Shown: positions 8,623 to 16,307 of the stretch, piece after piece
Numbering within the stretch: position 1 is the first letter of the stretch
How the letters are laid out: every line of letters starts with the position of its first letter
NCBI GenBank assembly: GCA_945864225.1
Contig: CAMBAL010000023.1
Coordinates: forward strand, 1 to 35,875
Source of the DNA: an uncultured Blautia sp.
Lineage (GTDB): Bacteria; Bacillota; Clostridia; Lachnospirales; Lachnospiraceae
DNA length: 35,875 bases
Direction of reading: 5' to 3'
Made by a program: the position numbers and the translations under genes
The notes under the pieces: generated by a model
The model's database searches: none
Told to the model about the DNA's origin: nothing
The model's input: only the letters and a program-made list of their open reading frames with translations

Positions 8623-10017
8623 ATGGAAAAAACAATGGAAAAAATTGTTGCCCTGGCAAAAGCCAGAGGTTTTGTCTATCCGGGATCCGAAATTTACGGC
8701 GGCCTGGCAAATACCTGGGATTACGGCAATCTTGGTGTGGAACTGAAGAATAATGTAAAACGTGCATGGTGGCAGAAATTTATTCAGGAATCCCCGTACA
8801 ATGTCGGTGTGGACTGTGCGATCCTGATGAACCCGCAGACATGGGTGGCATCCGGTCATCTTGGCGGCTTTTCGGATCCTCTGATGGACTGTAAAGAATG
8901 TCATGAACGTTTTCGTGCAGATAAACTGATCGAGGATTACTGTGCAGAGCATGAGATCAAGCTGGAAGGTTCTGTGGATGCATGGTCACAGGAACAGATG
9001 ATGGATTTCATCAAAGAACATGAAATTCCATGTCCGACCTGCGGCAAGCATAACTTTACAGATATCCGCCAGTTCAACCTGATGTTCAAAACATTTCAGG
9101 GTGTTACCGAAGATGCCAAGAATACCGTATATCTGAGACCTGAGACAGCGCAGGGTATTTTTGTAAACTTTAAGAATGTTCAGAGAACTTCCCGTAAAAA
9201 AATCCCGTTTGGTATCGGACAGATCGGTAAATCTTTCCGTAATGAGATCACACCGGGTAACTTTACATTCCGTACCCGTGAGTTTGAGCAGATGGAACTG
9301 GAGTTCTTCTGTGAGCCGGATACCGACCTTGAGTGGTTTGCATACTGGAAGAAGTTCTGTCTTGACTGGCTGAGCTCTCTTGGACTGAAAGAGGACGAAG
9401 TCCGTTATCGTGACCATGACAAAGAAGAGCTGAGTTTCTACAGTAAGGCAACGACAGATGTGGAATTCCTGTTCCCGTTCGGCTGGGGAGAACTGTGGGG
9501 TATTGCAGACAGAACCGATTATGACCTGACACAGCATCAGAATGTTTCCGGTCAGGATATGAGCTATTTTGATGACGAGAAGAAAGAGAAATATGTTCCG
9601 TATGTCATCGAACCATCTCTTGGTGCAGACCGTATGGTTCTTGCGTTCCTGTGCAGTGCATACGATGAAGAAGTTCTGGATGCAGAGAAGAATGATGTAC
9701 GTACAGTCCTTCATTTCCATCCGGTACTGGCACCGGTGAAGATCGGTGTGCTTCCTCTTTCCAAGAAGCTGAATGAAGGTGCAGAGAAAATCTACCAGCA
9801 GTTATCCAAGAAATATAACTGCGAATACGATGACCGTGGAAATATCGGTAAACGCTACAGAAGACAGGATGAGATCGGAACTCCGTTCTGTATTACTTAT
9901 GACTTTGAATCTGAGACAGATGGTGCGGTAACAGTCCGTGACCGTGACACAATGGAACAGGTTCGTGTAAAAATTGAGGAACTGGATGCATATTTTGCAG
10001 ACAAATTTACATTCTGA
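8623..10017 (+). CDS. glyS: Glycine--tRNA ligase (alpha2 type)
   Basis: A 464-residue class II aminoacyl-tRNA synthetase that charges tRNA-Gly; this is the homodimeric type (GlyQS/GRS1-like), not the alpha2beta2 GlyQ/GlyS pair. Seen: N-terminal [20 protein letters not shown], a Cys pair CKECH and a second CPTCG that may bind zinc, motif 2 [20 protein letters not shown] (from about residue 205), motif 3 GADR (334-337), and a C-terminal anticodon-binding domain ending in a [11 protein letters not shown] segment. The ATG at 8623 has AAAGGAG upstream. No T-box precedes it, unlike glyQS in Bacillus. A strong terminator follows at 10093. Confidence 0.96.
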   Translation: MEKTMEKIVALAKARGFVYPGSEIYGGLANTWDYGNLGVELKNNVKRAWWQKFIQESPYNVGVDCAILMNPQTWVASGHLGGFSDPLMDCKECHERFRADKLIEDYCAEHEIKLEGSVDAWSQEQMMDFIKEHEIPCPTCGKHNFTDIRQFNLMFKTFQGVTEDAKNTVYLRPETAQGIFVNFKNVQRTSRKKIPFGIGQIGKSFRNEITPGNFTFRTREFEQMELEFFCEPDTDLEWFAYWKKFCLDWLSSLGLKEDEVRYRDHDKEELSFYSKATTDVEFLFPFGWGELWGIADRTDYDLTQHQNVSGQDMSYFDDEKKEKYVPYVIEPSLGADRMVLAFLCSAYDEEVLDAEKNDVRTVLHFHPVLAPVKIGVLPLSKKLNEGAEKIYQQLSKKYNCEYDDRGNIGKRYRRQDEIGTPFCITYDFESETDGAVTVRDRDTMEQVRVKIEELDAYFADKFTF

Positions 10018-10092
10018 TTTCCTATACAGGGATGTGTCATATCAGAAAACAGAATTTGCCTGACATAACTTTTTAAGTGCATACAACAGGAT

Positions 10093-10123
10093 AAAGGGAG
10101 TACTCTGGAAGAGTACTCCTTTT
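10093..10123 (+). terminator. Intrinsic terminator after glyS
   Basis: AAAGGGAGTACTCT (10093-10106) pairs with AGAGTACTCCTTTT (10110-10123) around a 3-base loop; the right arm ends in the T-run. Confidence 0.85.
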
Positions 10124-10167
10124 GCAATAACAGGATAATTGACGGATTTCACAGAAGGAGAAAACAA

Positions 10168-12459
10168 ATGGCGAATATGAAAAAGAAACTGTTGTCACTG
10201 ATTTTATCAGCAGTTATGGTACTTTCTCTGACTGCTCCTGTTCTGGCAACAGAATTTTCCAGCGGGGAAGATGCCTCTGTCGGATTATTTACAGATTCTG
10301 AAGCTTCCATCGAGGAAGCTGCAGTTTCCGGTGAAGGGGAAGTCAGAGAGTTTTCGGATGACGGAGAACGGTTGTCTGTGGCTGATTCCGATACAGAGTT
10401 TGTAACAGAGCTGGAACCGATTCTGCGTCCGGACCCCTTTACACCTGTAGGAACCGGCTGTGATACGCCGTCAGTGGAGGAAGTACTTTCGGCAGCGTCT
10501 TCAGAACTTTATACAGCCGGAGAAAACAGCGGATATGAGGAACTGGATCCGGCAGACGTGAAGGCTCTTCTGAATGCGGTGGATACTTATCGGAGCCTGC
10601 TTGTGAAGCGCCAGAATAAGATCACCATTTCGCTGAAGCTGACATTTGATGTAAGTTTGGATGCATGGAATGATCTTGCACTGGATATCCTGCTGCTTGC
10701 CATGGAAGAAACAGGGAATTCTGTTGAGGGAGATTATCTGAGATGGAATTTTGCAGGAATCAATGGCGGAAGAGTAGACTACGACAGCAGCAAGGGGGCA
10801 TACATCATTTCAGAAACCCTCAGTTATTATACGACCTATGAGCAGGAGCAGAAGGTGACCAGTACTGTTAATCGTGTACTTGGAAATCTGGGCATCTCAT
10901 CCGGGATGACCCCGTATATGAAAATCCGAAAAATCTATGATTATATTTGCAGTACTGTGACTTATGATTATGCGCATGTGAATGATGACAGCTATCTCAC
11001 ACAGTTTACTGCTTATGGTGCAGCCATTGATCAGACAGCTGTATGCCAGGGATATTCCCTTCTTCTGTACCGGATGCTGACAGAAGCGGGAATTACCAAC
11101 CGTATGATTCCAAGCAGGGATCATATCTGGAATATTGTTTTTTTGAGAGACGCTTTTTATAATGTGGATGCCACCTGGGATGCAGAAGTTTATCCGGAAC
11201 CATATGAATTCTTCCTGATGGGAGATGAGTATTTTGACAGTCTGGACAGTCATGCCAGAGATGATGATCCATTGTTTGGTGATTATGATTCTGCAGAATT
11301 TCGTGAATGTTATCCGACTTCTTATACAGATTATCAGGTTCAGACAAGTGATACTGCACAATGCAGCCATGTGTGGAGTGCATGGGAAGTTGTTTATGAG
11401 CCAAGCTGTCTGGAAGAAGGCGTGAAGGGAAGATACTGCAGTGAATGTGGACTGATCGAAAGTGCTTTTATTGCAAAAACTGCTCATAAATGGAAGTATA
11501 CCTGTAACAAAAATAATACGCATCAGGCTGTATGTACAGTTTGTGGTTCCAGCAAGAAAGAAAGCTGTACCTTTTCCAGTAATACCTGTACGAAATGCAG
11601 AGGACAGCGGGTTCTTGCTTCTGCCAAAATCACGAAAGTCAGCTCTGCCGGTTATAATAAGCTGAAAATCACCTGGAATAAAGTGGAGGGTGCAACCGGT
11701 TATGTGGTTCAGTACCTGAAAGGCAGTACCTGGAAAGAACTCAAACGGACGACAGCAACTTCCTATACCCATACCGGAACGACGACGTATCCTGTTAAAA
11801 CAGGTACCACATATTATTATCGGGTGTGTGCCTATTACACGAAGAACAGCAAAAATGTCTACGGCGGATATTCTGCAAAGACCGGCGGCAAGTCTGTTCC
11901 GGACAAACCGGTACTGGTAAGTGCGAAGGCTGCTGCTTATAATAAGATTACGATTCAGTGGAAAAAGGCTGCCGGAGCAACCGGATATCTGATTTATCGG
12001 AAGAATGGGACAAAGTGGGAACAGATTGCATCTGTGAATGGTTCGGAAACTACCAGTTATACTCACGCATCCTCCGGGGCTTTCCCGGTTATAGCAGGAA
12101 CGACCTATGTTTATACGGTCCGTTCCTATACAAGCACCGGAAAGACAAAAGGACTGTACGATTCCACCGGAAAATCGGCAAAGACATCCATTGGTACACC
12201 CACATTAACATTGACAAAAATCAGTTCCGGGTTAAAGACATCCTGGAAAAAAGTCAGCGGAGCCAGCGGATACCAGATTCAGCGTTATGAAGGCGGGAAA
12301 TGGACGGTGATCAAAACAGTCAGCTCCAGTACCCTTTCTTATACAGATCAAACGGCCAAAAAGGGAAAAACATATCAGTACAGAATCCGTGCGTACCGTA
12401 CCTACAGTGGAAAAAGGGTATACAGCGGTTATTCTGCTGTAAAAAAACTGAAACGATAA
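10168..12459 (+). CDS. Secreted transglutaminase-like protein with three FN3 repeats
   Basis: A 763-residue exported protein. Seen: a signal peptide with lysines at 5-7 and a hydrophobic core, probable cleavage after A27; an acidic Ser/Glu-rich region to about 160; a transglutaminase-like core with the triad C293 (AVCQGYS), H319 (DHIWN) and D334 (NVDATWD); a Cys-rich stretch at about 400-480 with several CxxC pairs resembling zinc ribbons; then three fibronectin type III repeats of 90-100 residues (about 482-585, 586-675, 676-763) sharing GYNKLKITW-like strands and GATGY turns. There is no LPXTG or other obvious anchor. The fold suggests peptide-bond hydrolysis or cross-linking at the cell surface; the substrate is unknown. 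AAGGAG at 10155 supports the ATG at 10168. Confidence 0.88.
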   Translation: MANMKKKLLSLILSAVMVLSLTAPVLATEFSSGEDASVGLFTDSEASIEEAAVSGEGEVREFSDDGERLSVADSDTEFVTELEPILRPDPFTPVGTGCDTPSVEEVLSAASSELYTAGENSGYEELDPADVKALLNAVDTYRSLLVKRQNKITISLKLTFDVSLDAWNDLALDILLLAMEETGNSVEGDYLRWNFAGINGGRVDYDSSKGAYIISETLSYYTTYEQEQKVTSTVNRVLGNLGISSGMTPYMKIRKIYDYICSTVTYDYAHVNDDSYLTQFTAYGAAIDQTAVCQGYSLLLYRMLTEAGITNRMIPSRDHIWNIVFLRDAFYNVDATWDAEVYPEPYEFFLMGDEYFDSLDSHARDDDPLFGDYDSAEFRECYPTSYTDYQVQTSDTAQCSHVWSAWEVVYEPSCLEEGVKGRYCSECGLIESAFIAKTAHKWKYTCNKNNTHQAVCTVCGSSKKESCTFSSNTCTKCRGQRVLASAKITKVSSAGYNKLKITWNKVEGATGYVVQYLKGSTWKELKRTTATSYTHTGTTTYPVKTGTTYYYRVCAYYTKNSKNVYGGYSAKTGGKSVPDKPVLVSAKAAAYNKITIQWKKAAGATGYLIYRKNGTKWEQIASVNGSETTSYTHASSGAFPVIAGTTYVYTVRSYTSTGKTKGLYDSTGKSAKTSIGTPTLTLTKISSGLKTSWKKVSGASGYQIQRYEGGKWTVIKTVSSSTLSYTDQTAKKGKTYQYRIRAYRTYSGKRVYSGYSAVKKLKR

Positions 12460-12541
12460 CTGTATAATGAAAAAGCAATCGGCCAATGTATGCATCAGCT
12501 TCTTATACTGTGTCTGAAAATTCATTGTGCTGATTTGCGCG

Positions 12542-12586
12542 AAAAAAGATGCAGAACTGCAGGAAATGCAGGGCTGCATCTTTTTT
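12542..12586. terminator. Bidirectional terminator between convergent genes
   Basis: AAAAAAGATGCAG (12542-12554) and CTGCATCTTTTTT (12574-12586) form a stem with an A-run on one side and a T-run on the other, so it can end both the FN3 gene and the minus-strand epimerase gene. Confidence 0.8.
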
Positions 12587-12597
12587 ATGAGAACAGC

Positions 12598-12668
12598 AAA
12601 AGCAGTTTTCTGTTTAATAGTGTGATTTGGAAAAAGCAGTTTTCTGTTTGCAGATGTGGTTTGGAAAA
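12598..12668. repeat. 34-bp imperfect tandem repeat
   Basis: Two adjacent copies of a unit starting AAAAGCAGTTTTCTGTTT and ending in TTTGGAAA lie at 12598-12631 and 12632-12668. They differ at a few inner bases. The repeat sits between the terminator and the 3' end of the epimerase gene and is not coding. Confidence 0.7.
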
Positions 12669-12690
12669 GCCAATGTGCACAAAATGGGAT

Positions 12691-13569
12691 TTAAAATATT
12701 TTGATCACATAGGATTTCTGAAATGTTTCATTCGGCTCCAGGCTGTTGATATCCGGTTTTTCATCCAGAGGACCATGGTATCCGCAATTATCGCAGCGTC
12801 CCATCCATGGCTCCAGACATACAAATGGTGCACCGGGGACAGACCAGATGCCGAAATTCGGGAATCCTTCACAGCGAAGCTCCAGATAAGGACTTCCATC
12901 CGGAAGAAGAATTCCTGCCCGGGAGATCTGGCTGTGGTCAAATACAAGGGCATCATGATCGAACATGTGCGTATCAAGTCGGCAGTTTCCGTCTGTGAGC
13001 TTCAATTCACAGGTTTTCTCTGCAAAAGCAGTACCGGATGCGGGATCCAGGAGAAGATAAGTCAGAGAATCCTGTCCCTCAAAAGTCAGGGAGTAATCAC
13101 TGTAATCGGTTCCTTCAAGAACCGGTACCCGGAATGCCGGGTGTCCGCCGATAGTGAAATACATGGATTGGGCACTTTTGTTTATGACTTCCCATGATAT
13201 CTGGACTTCCCTGTCCGTCAGGGAATGCGTGATCCGCAGTACAAAGTCAAAAGGATACGATGCCCTGGTAGCATCGGAAGAGGTCATTTCGTGAGTAACA
13301 GAGGTATCGGATGCTGCGGTACAGAGGAATTCCGTATCTCTGGCAAATCCGTGCTGTCTGGAGGGATATTCCTGTCCGTGTACTCTGTAATGATCACCGT
13401 AATGGCGTCCTACATTCGGGAAAAGGACAGGTGCGTGTCGTTTCCAGTAAGCAGGGTCTGCCTGCCAGATCACTTCGCGCTTATTCTTTTTATCATAAAT
13501 ACTGACAAGTTCTGCGCCTGCATCGGAAATACCGACACGCAGATACTCATTTTCCATTGTATGGACCAT
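12691..13569 (-). CDS. Aldose 1-epimerase family protein (LacX-like)
   Basis: A 292-residue galactose mutarotase-fold protein of the LacX/YeaD-like branch, which interconverts alpha and beta anomers of a sugar or sugar phosphate in the cytosol. Seen: NEYLRVGISDAGAELVSIYD at the N-terminus, APVLFPNVGRHYGDHY, the catalytic-type histidine in PSRQHGFARDTEF, a second in GGHPAFRVP, and a C-terminal CLEPWMGRCDNCG loop. The frame stays open far upstream, but the ATG at 13569 has a strong AGGAGGA seven bases away on the minus strand and begins the family's usual N-terminus. It is monocistronic, converging with the FN3 gene and divergent from the phosphofructokinase gene. The exact sugar cannot be read from sequence. 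Confidence 0.85.
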   Translation of the reverse strand: MVHTMENEYLRVGISDAGAELVSIYDKKNKREVIWQADPAYWKRHAPVLFPNVGRHYGDHYRVHGQEYPSRQHGFARDTEFLCTAASDTSVTHEMTSSDATRASYPFDFVLRITHSLTDREVQISWEVINKSAQSMYFTIGGHPAFRVPVLEGTDYSDYSLTFEGQDSLTYLLLDPASGTAFAEKTCELKLTDGNCRLDTHMFDHDALVFDHSQISRAGILLPDGSPYLELRCEGFPNFGIWSVPGAPFVCLEPWMGRCDNCGYHGPLDEKPDINSLEPNETFQKSYVIKIF

Positions 13570-13690
13570 AGAAAAATCCTCCTGTTTCATGAAATTTTGT
13601 GTCAGGGAGAACGGTTCCCATTCCTGTTTCGGCACTGTTTTTGCTGTTAACAGAGTAAATAGAATCTGTTTTCCTGAATACTTTGTGCAC

Positions 13691-13699
13691 ATTATAGCA
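13691..13699 (-). promoter_or_regulatory. Extended -10 promoter, epimerase gene
   Basis: On the minus strand this reads TGCTATAAT, a consensus extended -10, about 120 bases before the epimerase start. No clear -35 is visible. Confidence 0.45.
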
Positions 13700-13749
13700 C
13701 GAAAAAACAGAAAATGCGAGAAAAACACATAAAAATCTACAATTTTTTA

Positions 13750-13778
13750 TTGACTTTGAAAGGAATACTTGTTAGAAT
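13750..13778 (+). promoter_or_regulatory. Promoter of the phosphofructokinase gene
   Basis: TTGACT (13750-13755), 17-base spacer, TAGAAT (13773-13778). This is close to the SigA consensus and 37 bases before the start codon. Confidence 0.75.
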
Positions 13779-13814
13779 TGACAATTATAGGCCGTTGCAG
13801 AGGAGGATAAGACT

Positions 13815-15065
13815 ATGGCAAAGAAAAGAAACATCATTGTAGGACAGTCAGGAGGCCCTACTTCTGTTATTAATTCCAGTCTTGCCGGCGTTTATAAGAA
13901 TGCCATTGAGAGAGGATTTGATAAGGTTTATGGTATGCTTCACGGCATCCAGGGTTTACTGGATGAGCAGTACATTGACCTTTCCACCCAGATTCATTCA
14001 GAACTGGATATTGAACTTTTGAAGAGAACACCATCTGCTTTCCTGGGCTCCTGTCGTTTCAAACTTCCCGAAATCCACCAGGACAAGGAAATTTATGAGA
14101 AAATCTTCGAAATCTTAAATAAATTGGATATTGATGCATTTATCTACATTGGCGGTAACGATTCCATGGACACCATTAAGAAACTGTCGGACTATGCGAT
14201 CCTTACCGGTCATACCCAGAAATTCCTGGGTGTTCCCAAGACCATTGACAATGACCTTGCATTGACAGATCATACTCCTGGATTTGGAAGTGCGGCCAAG
14301 TATATCGGTGCATCTACGAAGGAAGTCATTCGTGACGCTGAGGGTCTGACATATAAGAAGAATATGATCACCATTATGGAAATCATGGGACGTAATGCCG
14401 GCTGGCTGACAGGTGCCACAGCACTTGCCAAGACAGAAGACTGTGACGGACCGGATTTGATCTATCTTCCGGAAGTTCCTTTTGATGTAGATAAATTCCT
14501 TGTAAAAGTCAAAGAACTCCTGAGCAAAAAATCATCGATCGTGATTGCTGTTTCAGAAGGTATCAAGCTGGCTGACGGCCGTTATGTATGTGAACTGGGA
14601 AGCGTTGGCGATTATGTGGATGCATTTGGACACAAACAGCTTCAGGGTACTGCCACATACCTGGCTAATTTCCTTGCTGCAGAGTGCGGATGCAAAACAA
14701 GAGCAGTAGAACTTTCTACTCTTCAGAGAAGTGCATCTCACATGGCATCCCGCGTAGATATCGATGAAGCATTCATGGTTGGCGGTGCCGCAGTCAAAGC
14801 AGCAGATGAAGGAGATACCGGCAAGATGATTGTCATTGACCGTGTTTCTGATGACCCGTATATGGCAAGGACTGGTATTTACGATGTACATCGGATCGCC
14901 AATGAAGAAAAACTGGTTCCGAGAAACTGGATGAACAAAGATGCCACATATGTAACCAAGGATTTCATTGATTACATCAATCCGCTGATTCAGGGTGATT
15001 ATCAGCCGATTATGGTGAACGGTCTTCCGAGGCATCTGGTACTGAATCTGAAGAAAAAGAGATAA
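13815..15065 (+). CDS. Phosphofructokinase, pyrophosphate-dependent type
   Basis: A 416-residue PfkA-superfamily enzyme phosphorylating fructose 6-phosphate in glycolysis. Seen: GQSGGPTSVINSSLAG at the N-terminus, GGNDS at 113-117 and PKTIDND at 141-147. ATP-dependent enzymes have GGDGS and PGTIDND; an Asp at the second glycine position (here D116) and Lys in place of the Gly (here K142) are the residues known to switch the family to pyrophosphate, so PPi is the likely phosphoryl donor and the reaction is probably reversible. Length also fits the PPi group rather than the ~320-residue ATP enzymes. GAGGAGG at 13801 supports the ATG. A hairpin terminator follows. Confidence 0.88.
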   Translation: MAKKRNIIVGQSGGPTSVINSSLAGVYKNAIERGFDKVYGMLHGIQGLLDEQYIDLSTQIHSELDIELLKRTPSAFLGSCRFKLPEIHQDKEIYEKIFEILNKLDIDAFIYIGGNDSMDTIKKLSDYAILTGHTQKFLGVPKTIDNDLALTDHTPGFGSAAKYIGASTKEVIRDAEGLTYKKNMITIMEIMGRNAGWLTGATALAKTEDCDGPDLIYLPEVPFDVDKFLVKVKELLSKKSSIVIAVSEGIKLADGRYVCELGSVGDYVDAFGHKQLQGTATYLANFLAAECGCKTRAVELSTLQRSASHMASRVDIDEAFMVGGAAVKAADEGDTGKMIVIDRVSDDPYMARTGIYDVHRIANEEKLVPRNWMNKDATYVTKDFIDYINPLIQGDYQPIMVNGLPRHLVLNLKKKR

Positions 15066-15186
15066 GAAGAAAAGAATCCGAGACCGACAGGTGGGGGCCT
15101 GTTGACGAGGAATTTTTGGAGAAGTGTATATGGGATAAAATAGTTGCTGTTTACTGGTTGTGCTCCGGGAACAGTGACAGGAAATT

Positions 15187-15227
15187 GCCGTACTCTGTGA
15201 GATATTTTACAGCGTGCGGCAGTTTTT
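15187..15227 (+). terminator. Intrinsic terminator after phosphofructokinase
   Basis: GCCGTACTCTGT (15187-15198) pairs with ACAGCGTGCGGC (15209-15220) with one mismatch, followed by TTTTT at 15223-15227. The T-run is shared with the start of the next palindromic repeat. Confidence 0.75.
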
Positions 15228-15275
15228 ATATTACAGGAAAGTGCTCCGCATTTTCCTGTAATATAAAAAAGCCTT
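15223..15275. repeat. 53-bp palindromic repeat, copy A
   Basis: It is an inverted repeat with arms TTTTATATTACAGGAAAGTG and CATTTTCCTGTAATATAAAA (one mismatch) around a TCCG-type loop, followed by AAGCCTT. It is identical over 53 bases to 15649-15701. A degenerate relative follows at 15283-15320 (GCAGGAAAGTGCTTCGCATTT core). Confidence 0.9.
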
Positions 15276-15326
15276 CCGGGTATTGCAGGAAAGTGCTTCG
15301 CATTTTTCTATGACATAAAAATATAC

Positions 15327-15355
15327 TTGACGGCAGCTCAAAAAAAGTGTAGAAT
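15327..15355 (+). promoter_or_regulatory. Promoter of the T-box/TRAP operon
   Basis: TTGACG (15327-15332), exactly 17 bases, TAGAAT (15350-15355). It places the transcription start near 15362, just before the T-box leader. Confidence 0.8.
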
Positions 15356-15361
15356 TTCTTT

Positions 15362-15653
15362 AGCTGATTAAACAATTAAAGCTAAGAAGCAAATTCTACG
15401 AAGGGAATAAGTAAATTCGGAATTCTGTCATCAGAGAGCTGTTGTGTGGTGTGAAACAGTGTCAGAACTGAGTTGAAGATCCTCCCTGAGAAGGAAGGCC
15501 GAACGCCATGTATAAGGTGAGTAGGCTTTTTCGGCTGTTCCCCGTTACAGGAACCGCGTATGCCGGTACGTTGCAGAATCGTACTTGTTTCAATGAGGAG
15601 ACAGGGTGGTTGCGGATATTTGTCCGTCCCTATTTCAGGGGCGGGCTTTTTTT
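15362..15653 (+). promoter_or_regulatory. T-box leader (tRNA-sensing riboswitch)
   Basis: Stem I can be folded by eye: AGTA on the 5' side of the specifier loop (15410-15413), AATTCGG (15414-15420) with CTGAGTT (15468-15474), TTCTG (15423-15427) with CAGAA (15463-15467), the AGAGAG bulge motif, and a distal CTGTT/AACAG stem capped by a GTGTGGTGTGAAA-type loop. The 3' S-turn GAA is at 15475-15477; the next triplet is GAT (Asp, 15478-15480), or ATC (Ile, 15479-15481) if shifted by one. Stem II pairs 15498-15507 with 15524-15535 and stem III 15566-15570 with 15580-15584. The T-box proper AGGGTGGTTGCGG is at 15603-15615. The competing terminator is 15622-15631 with 15637-15646, then seven Ts. Uncharged cognate tRNA should allow readthrough into the TRAP genes. 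Confidence 0.9.
15622..15653 (+). terminator. T-box regulated terminator
   Basis: GTCCGTCCCT (15622-15631) pairs with AGGGGCGGGC (15637-15646) including two G-U pairs, followed by TTTTTTT. The left arm also pairs with AGGG and CGG of the T-box sequence to form the alternative antiterminator. Confidence 0.9.
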
Positions 15654-15701
15654 ATATTACAGGAAAGTGCTCCGCATTTTCCTGTAATATAAAAAAGCCT
15701 T
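15649..15701. repeat. 53-bp palindromic repeat, copy B
   Basis: This is an exact copy of 15223-15275, placed directly on the T-run of the T-box terminator and before the TRAP genes. It has a near-perfect 20-bp stem flanked by T- and A-runs, so it could itself act as a terminator or as an RNA processing site. Confidence 0.9.
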
Positions 15702-15720
15702 TATCCTAATCGCAAAAACC

Positions 15721-15756
15721 AGGTATTTTTCACAGAGATGTGAGAAAACACCTACA
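15721..15756 (+). promoter_or_regulatory. Leader hairpin before dctQ
   Basis: AGGTATTTTTCACA and TGTGAGAAAACACCT form an imperfect stem with a short loop between the palindromic repeat and the dctQ ribosome binding site. No T-run follows. The function is unknown. Confidence 0.4.
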
Positions 15757-15812
15757 TTCATTTATCCTATACGAAGAAACAGTGGGTGAAAATTAAAATG
15801 AGGAGGAAAGAT

Positions 15813-16307
15813 ATGAAAGTCTACAAGAAAATCATGAACGCAGTAGCAGCAGTGGAAAAAATCATTCTGATTGTAACCATGCTGCTCATCCTTGTACTGA
15901 CAGTGGGAAATGTTTTTTCCCGAAAAGTCATTCATCGTTCCTGGTCTTTTACCGAGGAACTGGTAGTGGCAGTCTTTGTACTGATCACATTGCTGGCAGC
16001 AGCTCTGGCAGCAAGGGAGGGAGAACTGGTCAGCCTGACGCTGTTCACAGACCGCCTTCCGGAAAAACTCAAAAAACCTTCCGTGATTCTGATTACGGTA
16101 CTGAGTATTGCTTTTACCGCAATTCTGTTTAAATATGGAATGGACAAAGTTATTACCCAGCTGGAAAATGGAAAACGTACCTTTGTACTTAACTGGCCGG
16201 AGTGGATTTTCTGGTCTTTTGTACCGATTGGTGCAGGATGCATGATTTTGCATTTTGTGGAATATTGCCTGGATTTCTGCCTGGGAGATAAGGAGGAAAA
16301 ACGATGA
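15813..16307 (+). CDS. dctQ: TRAP transporter small permease DctQ
   Basis: A 164-residue small membrane subunit of a TRAP (tripartite ATP-independent periplasmic) transporter. Seen: four hydrophobic segments (about residues 17-37, 50-66, 84-104 and 124-148) with the conserved FTEELVVAVFV and AAREGELVSL segments of DctQ. The frame is open to a GTG at 15786, but the AGGAGG at 15801-15806 points to the ATG at 15813. Its stop overlaps the start of the next gene (ATGA at 16304-16307), so the two are translationally coupled. Like the next gene it lies behind the T-box leader and should be induced when the cognate tRNA is uncharged. Confidence 0.9.
   Translation: MKVYKKIMNAVAAVEKIILIVTMLLILVLTVGNVFSRKVIHRSWSFTEELVVAVFVLITLLAAALAAREGELVSLTLFTDRLPEKLKKPSVILITVLSIAFTAILFKYGMDKVITQLENGKRTFVLNWPEWIFWSFVPIGAGCMILHFVEYCLDFCLGDKEEKR

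Noticed and set aside
12490-13197. A 235-codon plus-strand frame over the terminator and the epimerase gene
   Set aside because: It is antisense to a gene with conserved epimerase motifs and starts inside a terminator region.
15116-15313. A 65-codon plus-strand frame after phosphofructokinase
   Set aside because: It passes through a terminator and two palindromic repeats and has no ribosome binding site of note.
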